This document shows positions 23,332 to 35,300 of a DNA stretch of 64,000 nucleotides, piece by piece. The translations under genes and the position numbers were made by a program. The notes beneath the pieces are model-generated. The model searched no databases. It was given only the letters and a program-made list of their open reading frames with translations, and was not told the origin of the DNA. Position 1 is the first letter of the stretch. The number at the start of each line of letters is the position of its first letter. The stretch lies in assembly GCA_029204225.1 (NCBI GenBank), contig MU832249.1, positions 1 through 64,000 of the forward strand, given 5' to 3'. The stretch comes from Diphasiastrum complanatum. Taxonomy: Eukaryota; Streptophyta; Lycopodiopsida; Lycopodiales; Lycopodiaceae.

Positions 23332-26300
23332 ATGGCGATGGGGATGGCCTGCTGTAGCACATTCCTCTACGACTCTGCTGCTGCATTACCATCATCATCA
23401 TTATCCATGGCTGCAGCTACTATCTCGCATTTTTCTGCTTCTTCTTGGAGCCCGGGTTCTTTGCTGCATCGTGTCTCAGCTCAGGGGCGTTTGGCTGCAA
23501 CATTCGTCTCCTCGCCATCAGGTCGCACTCGGTATTCCCTCAAAAAAGCTCACTATCTACCACTTTGTCACCTCTCCTGAAGTACATTCGGTTTGTTTTG
23601 AATGCTTAGCACTCTGTGTGGCCACTAGCCACCTGTCTGTGCTTCTATGCTTATCATGAGCAGCTCACTTGCAGCTGATAAAGAATTGCTTAAGAGTATC
23701 TCTTTCTCTCCATCATACGTTGAAAATAATTGACCTTTTATAATAGCCCAAGTCAGAATCAGCTGCTTCCTAATATTAGTAGCCCACCAATTTTATAATC
23801 TACAATTAGGAGCCATTCATACGTTTTGATTCTAAAATCATCTTACACTTTGTTAAGCCTTTATGTTTCATATGCTTTTTCAATAGTTTTATTAGAAAGT
23901 GCTGGTTATTACGTGATTTTAGCACTTTTGAAAGGTGTGCTTGTATTATAGAAAGTTCTGGCCCGATGGCATTCTGGATATCGCCCCCTGCTCTAGGTTC
24001 TTAAACCCCAGAAAGTTCCCAGGGCCGGAGTTTTCCACGGCATAGAAGGCATTGTGAGTCCCTGTGTTACCACAAATATGTACTACATCCAAGTAATTTT
24101 TTTTTCGATATTGCTTGTTTCCATCGAGTTGGTTCATCCATCTATCGCTGACTTACAGGCATACTGAGCATCTGTCCTTAAGCAGGATTTTGTGCTTAAC
24201 ACACTCCTGATTAATACACAAAGTAATTCGCAGAATGTTTTTATCTGTATATCAATACTTTTGAGTCAGGTATTAAATATTTCATTTGCACCCTGATAAA
24301 ACAAAGTGGGTGAACTAAGGTTCCGTCCTTGCTAGCATGATCACCGACCCAAATCAAGGGCCAGTTCAGTTATGTTCAGTTATATAATCGTAGCAGAGTG
24401 CCTTCTGTTCTCCTCATTTATAACATAGGGGTAGTTTCACTTTATCTCATTCTCCCTGAGTTTGTTCAATCTCACTTGTTTGGCTGATCCACTCATGTTG
24501 AAAGCCTCCTTGGACCTGCGGCAACTAGATGAAGGGAAGATTAATTGATCTGGAGACACATGTTGATGCCTCCATTTCGCATCCTTGGGCCATCTAAGTA
24601 CCTTGACAGACCTTCACGTTTCTCTTCATGATGGGGGCTTTGTGAAATTGATGTGTGCTTGGCTTTTCCAACATAGAACGACCAAATTAAAGCTAGTTGT
24701 GATTGGCCAACTTTTCCAGTCACAAAAAGTTGTTCTTGTCTTACAAATAACTCCATAAAACCAAGCTATAACACAAATGGCAATTCTAGATTGAGTATTT
24801 TTTGGATTAGGACAGAAGGAAAATCAGATTTGAAGCATGTAGGGAATTCGAGAATGCAAGGAAAGCAAATTTTCTTATGTGGTCCAATTCAATATCTTGG
24901 AGAGATATGTTAATGTTAGAACTTCACAAAATTGGTGTGTTGTAAATTCAGGGTTTGAAAAAGGGATGATCATGTGAATGTCAAATAGACGGGTTCTTGA
25001 TTTATGACCTCGAGGAATACATTTCTGAAGAGAGAAAGCAAGTAGCTAGCATACCTTTTCAACAAGAAAGATGCATAAGGAGGTTCAGTTACAGCAATCT
25101 TCCCTTTGCTTAGATCTCTTTTCTTCATTAAAGGCGAGAACTGAGACTTCTCTTTGAGCCTCCTTGTCTTAGATGCCAAATGTGTCTTCTGCCTTCACCA
25201 TCTTGCAACCATAAAAAAAAGAAAGAAGGAAAATTTGAGCTACATTCTGTGCTGGCTGAAGAAGAACCATTATGAAGTTTTGCTACTTGTTGATTCAGCT
25301 GGTTAATCTGCAAAAGCGTTCTTCCATATTCATCTCTTATCTTCTATATTCTTGATTGTTTTCACAGTAGTCATTCTGTCCATTCTTGAGTAGGAAATTT
25401 CCTATGCTGCAGCATGTTTAGTTGATTCTTTTTATCTTGTTTTAGCTTCGGTCACATTTCTATGAAAGAGAGGTCATAGTGTTTTCCCTTGTACATGCAG
25501 GAAAAAATCAAAACTCCTATACCCTGTCAGCAGTGTTGCAGACTACTCTGCTCCAATCGACGTTGTGGCCGATGTCAAAACAGAAAAGGTTGCTATTGAT
25601 CTTCTTTTGCCTTGCGGTATATCCACATTTTGTTGCTTACAATAGGTGACTGCTGGATTTCTTTCCTCTACAGATGGAAAAATATGTCTGATGAGGGTTA
25701 TTTTGCAGCTAGTGGTACTAGGAGGAAGTGGTTTTGTGGGCTCAGCTGTGGTAAAAACTGCAGTCAATCAGGGGATCGAAGTCGTTAGCCTCAGCAGGTA
25801 CTTCCCTTTATGAATCATGATGAAGACTTTATAGTGCTATTTGAGATATATGTTTCTGCAGCATAGTATTCAATTTGATTTTTGGATGTTTTAAGTTCTT
25901 GTATCACCTCGTAGAAAAACCATTTTGAACTTCGGACACTCTCATTGCTATACTAGATTCACGTTTTCTTTTGCAGAAGAGAAAGTAGACATTGATGTCT
26001 ATGCGTTAGTTTAGTCTTTTGAATTCTTTCGTGGACTGATAACCTTCTAAGACACCGCTGTTTGTCTATTGATATAGGATATTCCAGCTAGATATTAGTG
26101 AAACAAACATATATGTGTCAATTCCTTCTTTGCACAACGGTTTTCCCTGTTTCTCTTGGCATTGATAGTGCATATATGATGTGGGCTTAGGGTAGGTTAC
26201 ATGTACCACACATTTATGGGACTCGGGAGAAGTCATAGGCTCACTGTTCAATCCCGTGGATGTCCTGAGCTTACCATAATCAATTCCAAGTTGTTGTCCA

Positions 26301-29300
26301 CTGTTTGGATGAGTATGCACATTTAGCTTGGTTAGGACTAGCTTAGGACCCAGCAAGACTATCTGTCTAAACTTTATCATAATTAATTTAAGTGGTTGTC
26401 TGCTGTTTGGATGAGTATGCACATTTAGCTTGCTTCGGACCCATCAAGATTGTCGGTTTAAACTTTAAATATATCCTACTTGGCTTGGAGCAAGAGCTTG
26501 GTGGGGTGATTCTTTGGTCTCTAAGCTCTTCCCAAAATAATGATTTTTTCGAGAGGATTTGGTTGCAAGGTAAGTGCACTACCAAGTTTGATAAATCAAG
26601 CTCTTGGAAAGCGATTTTGGAATTTGCCTTCGCCAAAAAAATTTGCAATTTGCCTTTGCTTTTTTGCTTTTTGAATGTAAGGCAAAATTTCAGCCCTCAA
26701 AGGGGCTACTGCTCTTGGTTAAAGGCTGAAAGTATTGCTTTTCAAAAAGTTGGATTTGAGTTCTTGTTCGGCAAGGAGATAAAAGATTCTTGAAGGCCTA
26801 CACCAAGGATCCAAGACTAGGTAGCTGAAACAAGAAAACAAAAGGGAATCGGATGGTGGATAAACCAACCCAACCAAACCTAGATCGATGGGATCTAGCC
26901 CCCAAGCTATGGATCAATCACACTCAATAGGAGAGAGGAATCACACCAGCATCATTTAGCTACAATCACCAAAATCAAGCATTCACTAGTGACAGCCCTA
27001 TGGGTATACTTATATCCTCCAACGCCCATGAACCACTAGTAGTCGCTATGACGCCTCACTAGACACATCAGCAGCCTAACTGGGCCACCTCATCCGCTTC
27101 TCCTATGGTTGAGTTTTAGCCTTTCAAACCAATTATGACTTTAATTCTATGAGGGCCCCAACCCCTCATAATCATAATTAATTTACGGGTCGAGGTAGGC
27201 CTACCTCCTTACATGATAATCATCCGAGATCAGTCCAAATTTGGTATGACAGTCGTCCCCCCTTATTCAAGTTTTGTGCTCAAAACTTGAAGTTAGGAGT
27301 TCCTTTTCAGGCTACCTTCCTATTCCCAATAGTCATCATCGTCTGGTATGAGCTTTCCATCGAACCAGATGCTCGATAACTATACGATTTCACAATCGTT
27401 TAGTTCTTGTATCCAAGATCCTTTCAAATTCAAGTGGAGTCACACCTGATGATTCTTCTGACAGGTTCAATCGATCTCCAGAACAGATCCCCTTCACGTA
27501 GAATTTTCTGTGAAAAGTTTTTACACTTGGTGTGTGTGGTCGGGCTAGGGATTGAACCTAGGACCTCCCCCATTCCGGTGGGGTGCTCTACCATTGAGCT
27601 ACCCGTCCATTTGTGTTCCTAGAGTGTTGTGCAAGGGCTATAGCCTATGAGCTCGTCAAAGGTTGGCAATCTTTGTGCTTACTTCTAGAATGAAATCTAG
27701 GGTTGGCTGACAAGGCAATGGCACTTTGATTATCACAAAATAATAATGTCGGAGCATATTGATTCAGACTGATATCTGAAAGTAAGTTTTTTAACCAAAT
27801 TGCTTCCTTTGTAGCTTGTGAGGCTGCGATATACTTTGATTCTGTAAAAGATAGAGCTATCGAAGATTGCTTTCGACCGTTCTAGGAAATGGGACCATTG
27901 TTAAGGAAGAATGTAAATCAAGAAGGGGATTTACGAGTGTGTACATCTCCTGCCCAACTTACATCTGTGAAACCAATGAGTAAATTGAGTTTGTCGTTGT
28001 CGATTGCTCCATAACAAATGCAAAAGTCCATAGTAGCTCGAAGATATTTCATGACTCTGATAAGAGCCTTCCAATGTGTCATACCAGGGTTAGTCATAAA
28101 CTGACTTAAGGAGCTGACTGCAAAAGCTATGTCTGGCATGGTACAGATCATTGCGTACATAAGAGATCCTATTATCGATTGATAAGGATACTCACGCATC
28201 TGCTCCTTCTCTTCGATTGTTTGGGGACATTGGTCCTTTGACAATTTGAGATCTGGTTCCATTGGTGAGAGAGCTATCTTGCAATTAACCAGATTATATC
28301 TGACTAACATATTGTAGATGTACCTCTACTGAGTAATGTAGAGCAACCTCTGATTTCTGTCTCTGTGGATTTGAATACCAAGGCAGAAATGAGCTTCGCC
28401 TAGATCGGTCATGTTGAATCCATAAGATAGCATTGTCTTGCCTTCTTTTATCAGATCGATACTGTTGTCGAAGAGCAATGTGTCGTCCACATATAAAGTG
28501 ATAATGATAAAAGACTGCTGCACTGTCTTGAAGTAAACATTTGAATCTGAAGAGCTTGGTATATAGCCGTGATCAATAAGGAAAGTATTGATCCTTTGAA
28601 ACCATGCTCGAGCAAATTGCTTCAAGCCATAAAGTGCTTGCACATGATTGTGTTTACCTTCGATAATATACCTTCAAGTTGCACCATGTAAATGTCTTCT
28701 TCAATAACTCCATTGAGATATGTTGTCTGTACATCCATTTGATGTATTTCCAAATCTGCTGCAGCAGCAAATGATAATAAAAGTCGAATAGAAGAATGCT
28801 TGACTATTGGACTGAAGGTCTCAGTATAATCGACGTTGTATACCTGAGAAAATCCTCTGGCGGCAAGTCGGGCTTTTCTTCTGTCGATACTTCCGTCTGC
28901 TTTGTACTTGACTTTGAAAATCCATTTGCAACCAACTACGTTTCTGCTAGCAGGTAATTTCATAATTGTCCATGTCTGGTTTTTGATAAGAGATGAATAC
29001 TCTTTATCCATAGCTTCTTTCCAGATATCAGATAGGGCTGACCGAGTGCCTCTTCGACAGTCATCGGCTCCTGAACAATAAAGGTAATGAAATACTTTGC
29101 ATCTAGCATTGATGGAGTTTGCATAGGTCCACATATATCTGAATGGAAAACATCTAACAGACCTTTTGCTGCATGCCTATGACTCGATTTAAAAGGAATC
29201 CTAGTCTACTTTCCAAGAATGCAGCTATGGCAGACAGGGAGATCGACTTTGCCAGAAGGATGGTCGAGATCAAGTGCTAGGGATTGTCTGGACATGTTCA

Positions 29301-32300
29301 AAACAAATGCATAATCCAAGTGTCGTAAGCGATGATGCCATAGTAATGCTTTATTGACAAGAACAAAGGTTTTCAAGGCTTGACTAGAATCAGAATAACA
29401 ATGTGCCAATCTATATCAGTATCCATGCCTCTTTCTGAGTGCAAGGATCTTATTACTCCTATCGATAATTCTGCATTGATCAGACTCGACCTTAATCTGT
29501 AATTCTACTTATTGATAACAGGTTTGTAGAGAGTTTAGGAACATACAAGACTTTTGACAATAGTTTGAATTGATCATGCTGGAACCTTAATCTTATAGTA
29601 CCTTCACCTTCGATAATGTGAGTGCTATCATAAAGCGCCTTCGTCGCGCCTTCGTCCATTTCGACTTCAGGAGATGCTGTAACTATATTTGCTTGTTGAT
29701 CAAGTTGCTTGGCTGCATTCTTCGCTTTGAGAATTCGGCAATCCTGGATCTCATGGTTATTGCGTTTGCATTACTTGCAAAACATCTTCTTCTTTGACGA
29801 ATGTGGATTCGATGATTGTTCTTGACTTTGAGTCTGTTTCTGATTCGATGTAGACTGCTTGGAGCTTTTCTACTTTTGTCGTTTCGAGCCCTTGTTGACA
29901 TATAGAGCATGAGACGAAGAGGTAGACAAAGTGTCTTGACTCCTTCAATTATCTTCTTGCAGCAACATAGTGATAACTATGGTTAGAGTTAAATCTGGGT
30001 GTGTCGTGATGATCATCACCCAGTTCTCATATGTAGAGGGCAGGCTTGAAAGCAATGTCATATTTGCATCTTGATCGTCTATGATTGATCCGACAACGGC
30101 CATCTGTTGCAAGAGATTCTTAAATTGGTTAATATGATTATGGAGAGAATCATTATTCGACATCTTGAGTGTGAAGAATTTCCTTCGAAGATGTAACTTG
30201 GTAGTTACGTCTCTCACATCATATAGTGAGCTCATGATGTCCCAAACTTCTTTCGAAGTTTTGGCTTCAGCTACGTGGCCAATTTGAGTATCTGATATAT
30301 TGAGGATAATAAGCGTGAAAGCTTTACCATCTTTCGATTTCCACTTTGAGTCGTCTGTGTCGTCTTCAGGTTTCACTTCGATACCTGTAACAACATCTCA
30401 CAACTCGTTGGCGATTAGCAAGGTCTTCATCTTAAATTTCCATAAATGATAATTGGATCCATTCAGCTTGTCTGCAATAAGACCGACTTTACTTTGAGAA
30501 TCCATCTGGAACTTTAGACCGTCAATAATTTGATTGTCGTTAAGAGAATAATACAGTGCTGCGCTACAATTGGAAATAAATTCTCTGATATCGAAACAAA
30601 TCGATTCGAACTGAAGAATAATTTGATATCGCGAAAGATATCAAGTATAAGAGCTTGCGCTCTGATATAGTATTAGGCCTTGAAAAAGAATCATCGCTTT
30701 GATACCATGTTGGAAAGAGGTGTGTAAAAGATAGGTCGAAAAGAATCGAATGAAAAGAGTTTGAACGACTTGAAAGAAAGAAAACTTATCGTGTACAGCG
30801 GAATAAACTATCTTCCCTTTCTCTATGCATAACTATGCCTATCAATTTTGAACAAAAACAATAGTGATAGAAATAACGTTCGATCTTATAGTAACTAACT
30901 TTGAAATCATTTGTACTACAGTGATTACGTAGCTAAACATTTAAGCATTGAATTATCAGACAAATAATCTATTGCAAAGAATTATAGAAACGCATACATT
31001 CTGAGACAAACCTGAACGCAATAAAAATAGTATTGATTCAGTATGAAACGAAACAGATGTAAATGAGTACAACAAGTTTGCGGATCGAAGCCGTGTACCT
31101 ATCTCTGAGCGACTAAATAAAAGTCTGAATCAAACGCAGTGCTAATAAGCAGTGAGCGCAATAGCAATCTCTAATCAACTCTAAAGAAGTGAGCTAAAAT
31201 GCTCAAGAGTGTCCAAGATCGCAGGTTTGAGAGAGAGCTAACTATTCAATACTTGCTGATCTCTTGATCGCATCAATGCTATAAGATCAACACACACAAA
31301 TGTAAAAATATGAGTAGCTATTTATACTAAGCAAATGCGGCAACGTCCAATAGTAGGACAACTAATTAGGTCGTCAAATGCGTCATCCAGTTGGCTGTGA
31401 TCTGCTGGCATCCATCAAGATAGTCTCCCGGAAATTTCCTTGCTAAACGGTTAGAGCAAGTTTGTAGCCTTTAAGACAAACAATGAATTGTCTTGCGAAA
31501 AATGCGAAGGTCTTCACTAAAGGCATTTCCTTGACATTTGAGGCATCTGGCATTTTGCGAAAAAGCCGAAGTGAGAGAAAATTTCGAAAGTCGAAAATCT
31601 CGAAAATGTCGACAATGTAAATTGTTTCCGAGTAGTTATGCAGACTGTGTAAAAACACGAAGAAATCTGCAGGTCTGAATAAAAGTTGGACGAAGATTAA
31701 AATGTCGATTAGTCGATTAGTAGGAGAATAATTCAACAGGGGACAGTCCCCTTTCATAACATAATTGGGCCGCAACATCATAGGAGGTCTTTTCATCAAA
31801 ATGAACATTATGACTCAGTATGATCTTATTAGTATCCAAATTGAACAACCTATAGCCCTTGCTTTCACTACTATAGCCAACAAAGATGCACTTAACTCCT
31901 TTATCATCAAGTTTGGATCGAAGCTTATCGGGAATGAAAGAATAAGCCGAGCAACCAAAGATGCGAAAGTGAGAAACCTTGGGCTTCTTACCATACCAAA
32001 CTTCATATGGAGTCAATACCTTCAAGGCCTTAGTAGGACACCGATTGCTAATGTATGCCGTCATTATGACCGCTTCCGCCCAAAACTTATGAGGTAGCCC
32101 TTTGCGTTGAGCATGCATCGAGCCATCTCCATAAGAGTGCGATTCTTCTTTTTGGCAACACCATTTTGTTGAGGTGTGTAAGGAGTTGTCATTTGATGTT
32201 GGATACCTTTGCTTCGAAGATAAGCACCGAAAGTAGTCTTGATATATTCCCCTCCTCGATCGGCGCATAGGATTTTCAAAGAGTGCCCAAATTGATTTTT

Positions 32301-35300
32301 TTATCATTGCTAAAAAATCCTTAAAGTGTTGAAATACTTCAGATTTTGCCTTCATAGGATAAATCCGAGTAAATCTAGAAAGGAAAATTTCCAAGTATGC
32401 ATCCTTCGCGTACATGTCCTTCGAGATGCTCAAGATTAGGAATGTGTTCAACCATATTGAATCTCTTCAACATCTTCAAGCTAGCAAAGTTGAGATGTCC
32501 ATACCTAGCATGCCATAATTCAGCCAACTCCAAAGAATGTGAACTTGATGCAACAAGACAAGATGATGAAGCCCTTCGCTCATAGGTATCCATAAGGAAT
32601 AATCCACCACACAATGTTCCGAAGCAATGATCATGAGAGATCTCTTTGGGTCTTTGATAAGACATTTGTCTTCTTTGAACTCCATAACCAAGCCTTGGTT
32701 CATAATAGTAGAGACCGAAATGAGATTCTTCTTGATTCCTGGAACATAAAGTACATTGCGAATGTACTTCTCCTCACCATTGGGTAAGATAATGGCGATC
32801 ACTCCAACACCTTCGATAGGATAAGAGGTGTTATCAACACCTTGAACTTTGCTTCCATCATGCACTTTCACAAGCTTCGTGAAGACCTCTTTGCGATAAG
32901 TCATATGACGTGTGGCACTGCTATCAATCACCCATTCAAAAGATGAAAAAACAGCAACTTGTAAAGCTGAAGATGTGTTCTTCTTGGCTGAAAAACCAGC
33001 AAGAGATGAAGTGGTAGAAGTTTCATCTTGAGGAGAGATGAAAGTATAAGTGACAAAAGCATAATCATTGTTGAAAAGATCATCCTTTTCTTCAAATTGT
33101 TGCTCCAAAGTAATGATTGCTGCACTTATATCATTACCTCTTTCTTTTTCCTTTGCAAGCCTCTTCTTACATTCTTTGATGTGATGCCCAAACTTCTTGC
33201 AATAGTGGCACTTACCCTTCTTCTTGGAGCCTTGTCCTTGATCTTGAGCTTCCTTAGGTTTTTGATCACCTTTGGAAGTGTTGGGGTTGGAAGAATGCTT
33301 CCCTTTCCACTTGCCTTTCACAAAAAAGCTCACCACCACCAAAGTTGATCCTTGTTTGCTCGTCTTGAAGAAGTAAGCCAACAAGTTCGTCAAAGGAGAT
33401 TTGTTGTCTCCTAAGAGAAATGCTCAATGACGACACAAATGGAAGGTAAGAATTAGGAAGAGAGTTGAGAGTAATAGATACAAATTGTGAGGACTCAATC
33501 ACCTCATCGACGTTGAGAAGCTCCTCTCAAAGATCCTTGATCTTCGTCAAGTGGTTCGTAAGCAAATCACCTTCTTGCATCTTCAAGATAGAAAGTTGAT
33601 TTCGAAGATAGACCACTTTTGCCGCATTCTTTACGTGAAACATCTTGGCAAGAGTCTCCCAAGCACTTTTGGAAGTCTTGCAAGACCTATTATGTGGAAG
33701 GATAGATCTTTTCACCGATAATGCAATGATGGAATGTGCTTGTGCATCTTGTCGATCCCACTTCTTTTGCTCATCGGAAGACACAACCGTTGTTGATGAA
33801 GCGGTTTCCCTAGTCGGTGTAGTAGGAGCCAAGGCAGGTGGCCTCTCTTCGTCACCATTAACTACTTCCCATAAACCTTTCGCAATAAGAAGGTTCTTAA
33901 TCATGTAGCACCACAAAGAATAGTTTGTGCCATCCAACCTATCTTCATTAAATAAAGAACCGATTGACTCCGATTCTTTAGCCATAGATAAAACAGAAAA
34001 ATCAGCTTGTAGTAGATAGGAAAAAAGACTTTCCAAGGCAGCAACCATAAAGCTGAAAATATGAGCACAATTGATTGCAATACTTCACATGCAATATGCT
34101 CAAAGAATAAGAAAATAGTTGGCTATTTTCTTCCAGAAATCAGATTGCACACAAAAGGTAAACTTCGAACGAAGGCAACACCAAAACCATGAGTGCACAA
34201 TACATGCACGTATAGGGCAGATGGTAGCGCCCTCCTGCAAGCTAGCCAACTCGAAAGTTTTAGCAAGAAATGTGTAAAAGACACATGTATCTTCTTTTGT
34301 AGATAGGCGCCCTCCTACAAACAAGTGGATCTGAAAATTTCAGCATGTATTAGACTCAAAAAACATGCAAATGGCTTGAGCATGGGCACCCTACGACAAT
34401 CCGAAGGTGGTGATGTCGATGTAGAAGTGTTTGCACTTGAAGACGTAGAGGGAGCCAAGGTAGAAGGCCTCACTTCATGACCATTAACCACTTCTCACAA
34501 CCTTTGCCAATGAGCAGATTTTTGAGCCTGCTGCTTCACAAAGAGTAGTTGGAGCCATCCAACCTATCTTTACCCAAAAAAGTACCAATTGCTTCCGACT
34601 CTTTAGCCATTTGAGATGGACAAAAAAAAAAAAAACAACAAGTACCCAACTTTGGAAAAGAGTAGAAAGGAAACTTTGAATGCTCCACACAACTTTTCAA
34701 AATTGGGTCCAACTTAGCAAAGTTAGGCCTAACTATATTTTTACCCATGGTTACACATGTCTCGACCTTTTGGGTCAAAGTCACCTAAGGTTTTCTAAGC
34801 AATTCCATGTACATTCCAATAGATCTATGATGATTCAGCGGGCAAGTGAAAGGTCAAATAAACCCATTTTGATTAACTTTCTTAAAAAGTTTGTCATTTA
34901 AGAATTTTTTTTTTCAAACGAAATATTTTTGATAAACCTAATCAAAAGGAAGCTCCTCATAATTCCAAGCAGTCATTCAACCTTTAAAAATAGAAGATCA
35001 TGAAAAAGCTAAACAAGAACGTTTATGCTTTGTCTGCATGGGCAAGGGACACACAGTCAAGCAGTGTCCCAAGGGGCCATTTAATAAAAAGAAAGATAAT
35101 AAGCAAGTACCCCTAGTTCATCCGTCAGTTTCCCACTAATTTGGCAGCAACTGAAGTAGAGGTGTTTCATGAGGATTATGAGTACCATTGCTAATTAACC
35201 TCTACTATGCAAGGGAGACCCTCTAGTTTTGGGCCTCAGGACCTAGTGTGTATGCACTGGAAAATTGGTAATCAGTTAGTCAAAGTAATGGTGGATGATG

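Larger units (their letters stand above)
27640..31738 (-). mobile_element. Ty1/copia element, 5' LTR kept, 3' end lost
   Basis: Read on the minus strand: 5' LTR (31,738-30,708), primer site, gag, a pre-integrase domain, RT and RNase H. The integrase core is missing between 29,206 and 29,134, where the frame jumps from CHSCILGK to RT linker sequence. The element ends in RNase H near 27,640 without a polypurine tract or 3' LTR. It lies in intron 3 antisense to the SDR gene. Numerous stops and frame changes show it is inactive. Confidence 0.8.
31739..34060 (-). mobile_element. second Ty1/copia element: gag to integrase, RT lost
   Basis: Minus-strand gag, protease and integrase of a copia element. 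RT and RNase H are absent because the 30,708-31,738 LTR follows the integrase directly, either by insertion or deletion. No 5' LTR or primer site was recognised to the right of gag. Confidence 0.8.

Noticed and set aside
26392-26793. 133-codon plus-strand frame
   Set aside because: Starts in a tandem repeat, no recognisable domain, inside intron 3; it also overlaps a minus-strand frame of similar quality.
27407-27622. Frame with [20 protein letters not shown]
   Set aside because: This peptide is the antisense translation of the tRNA-like sequence and is a known type of annotation artefact.
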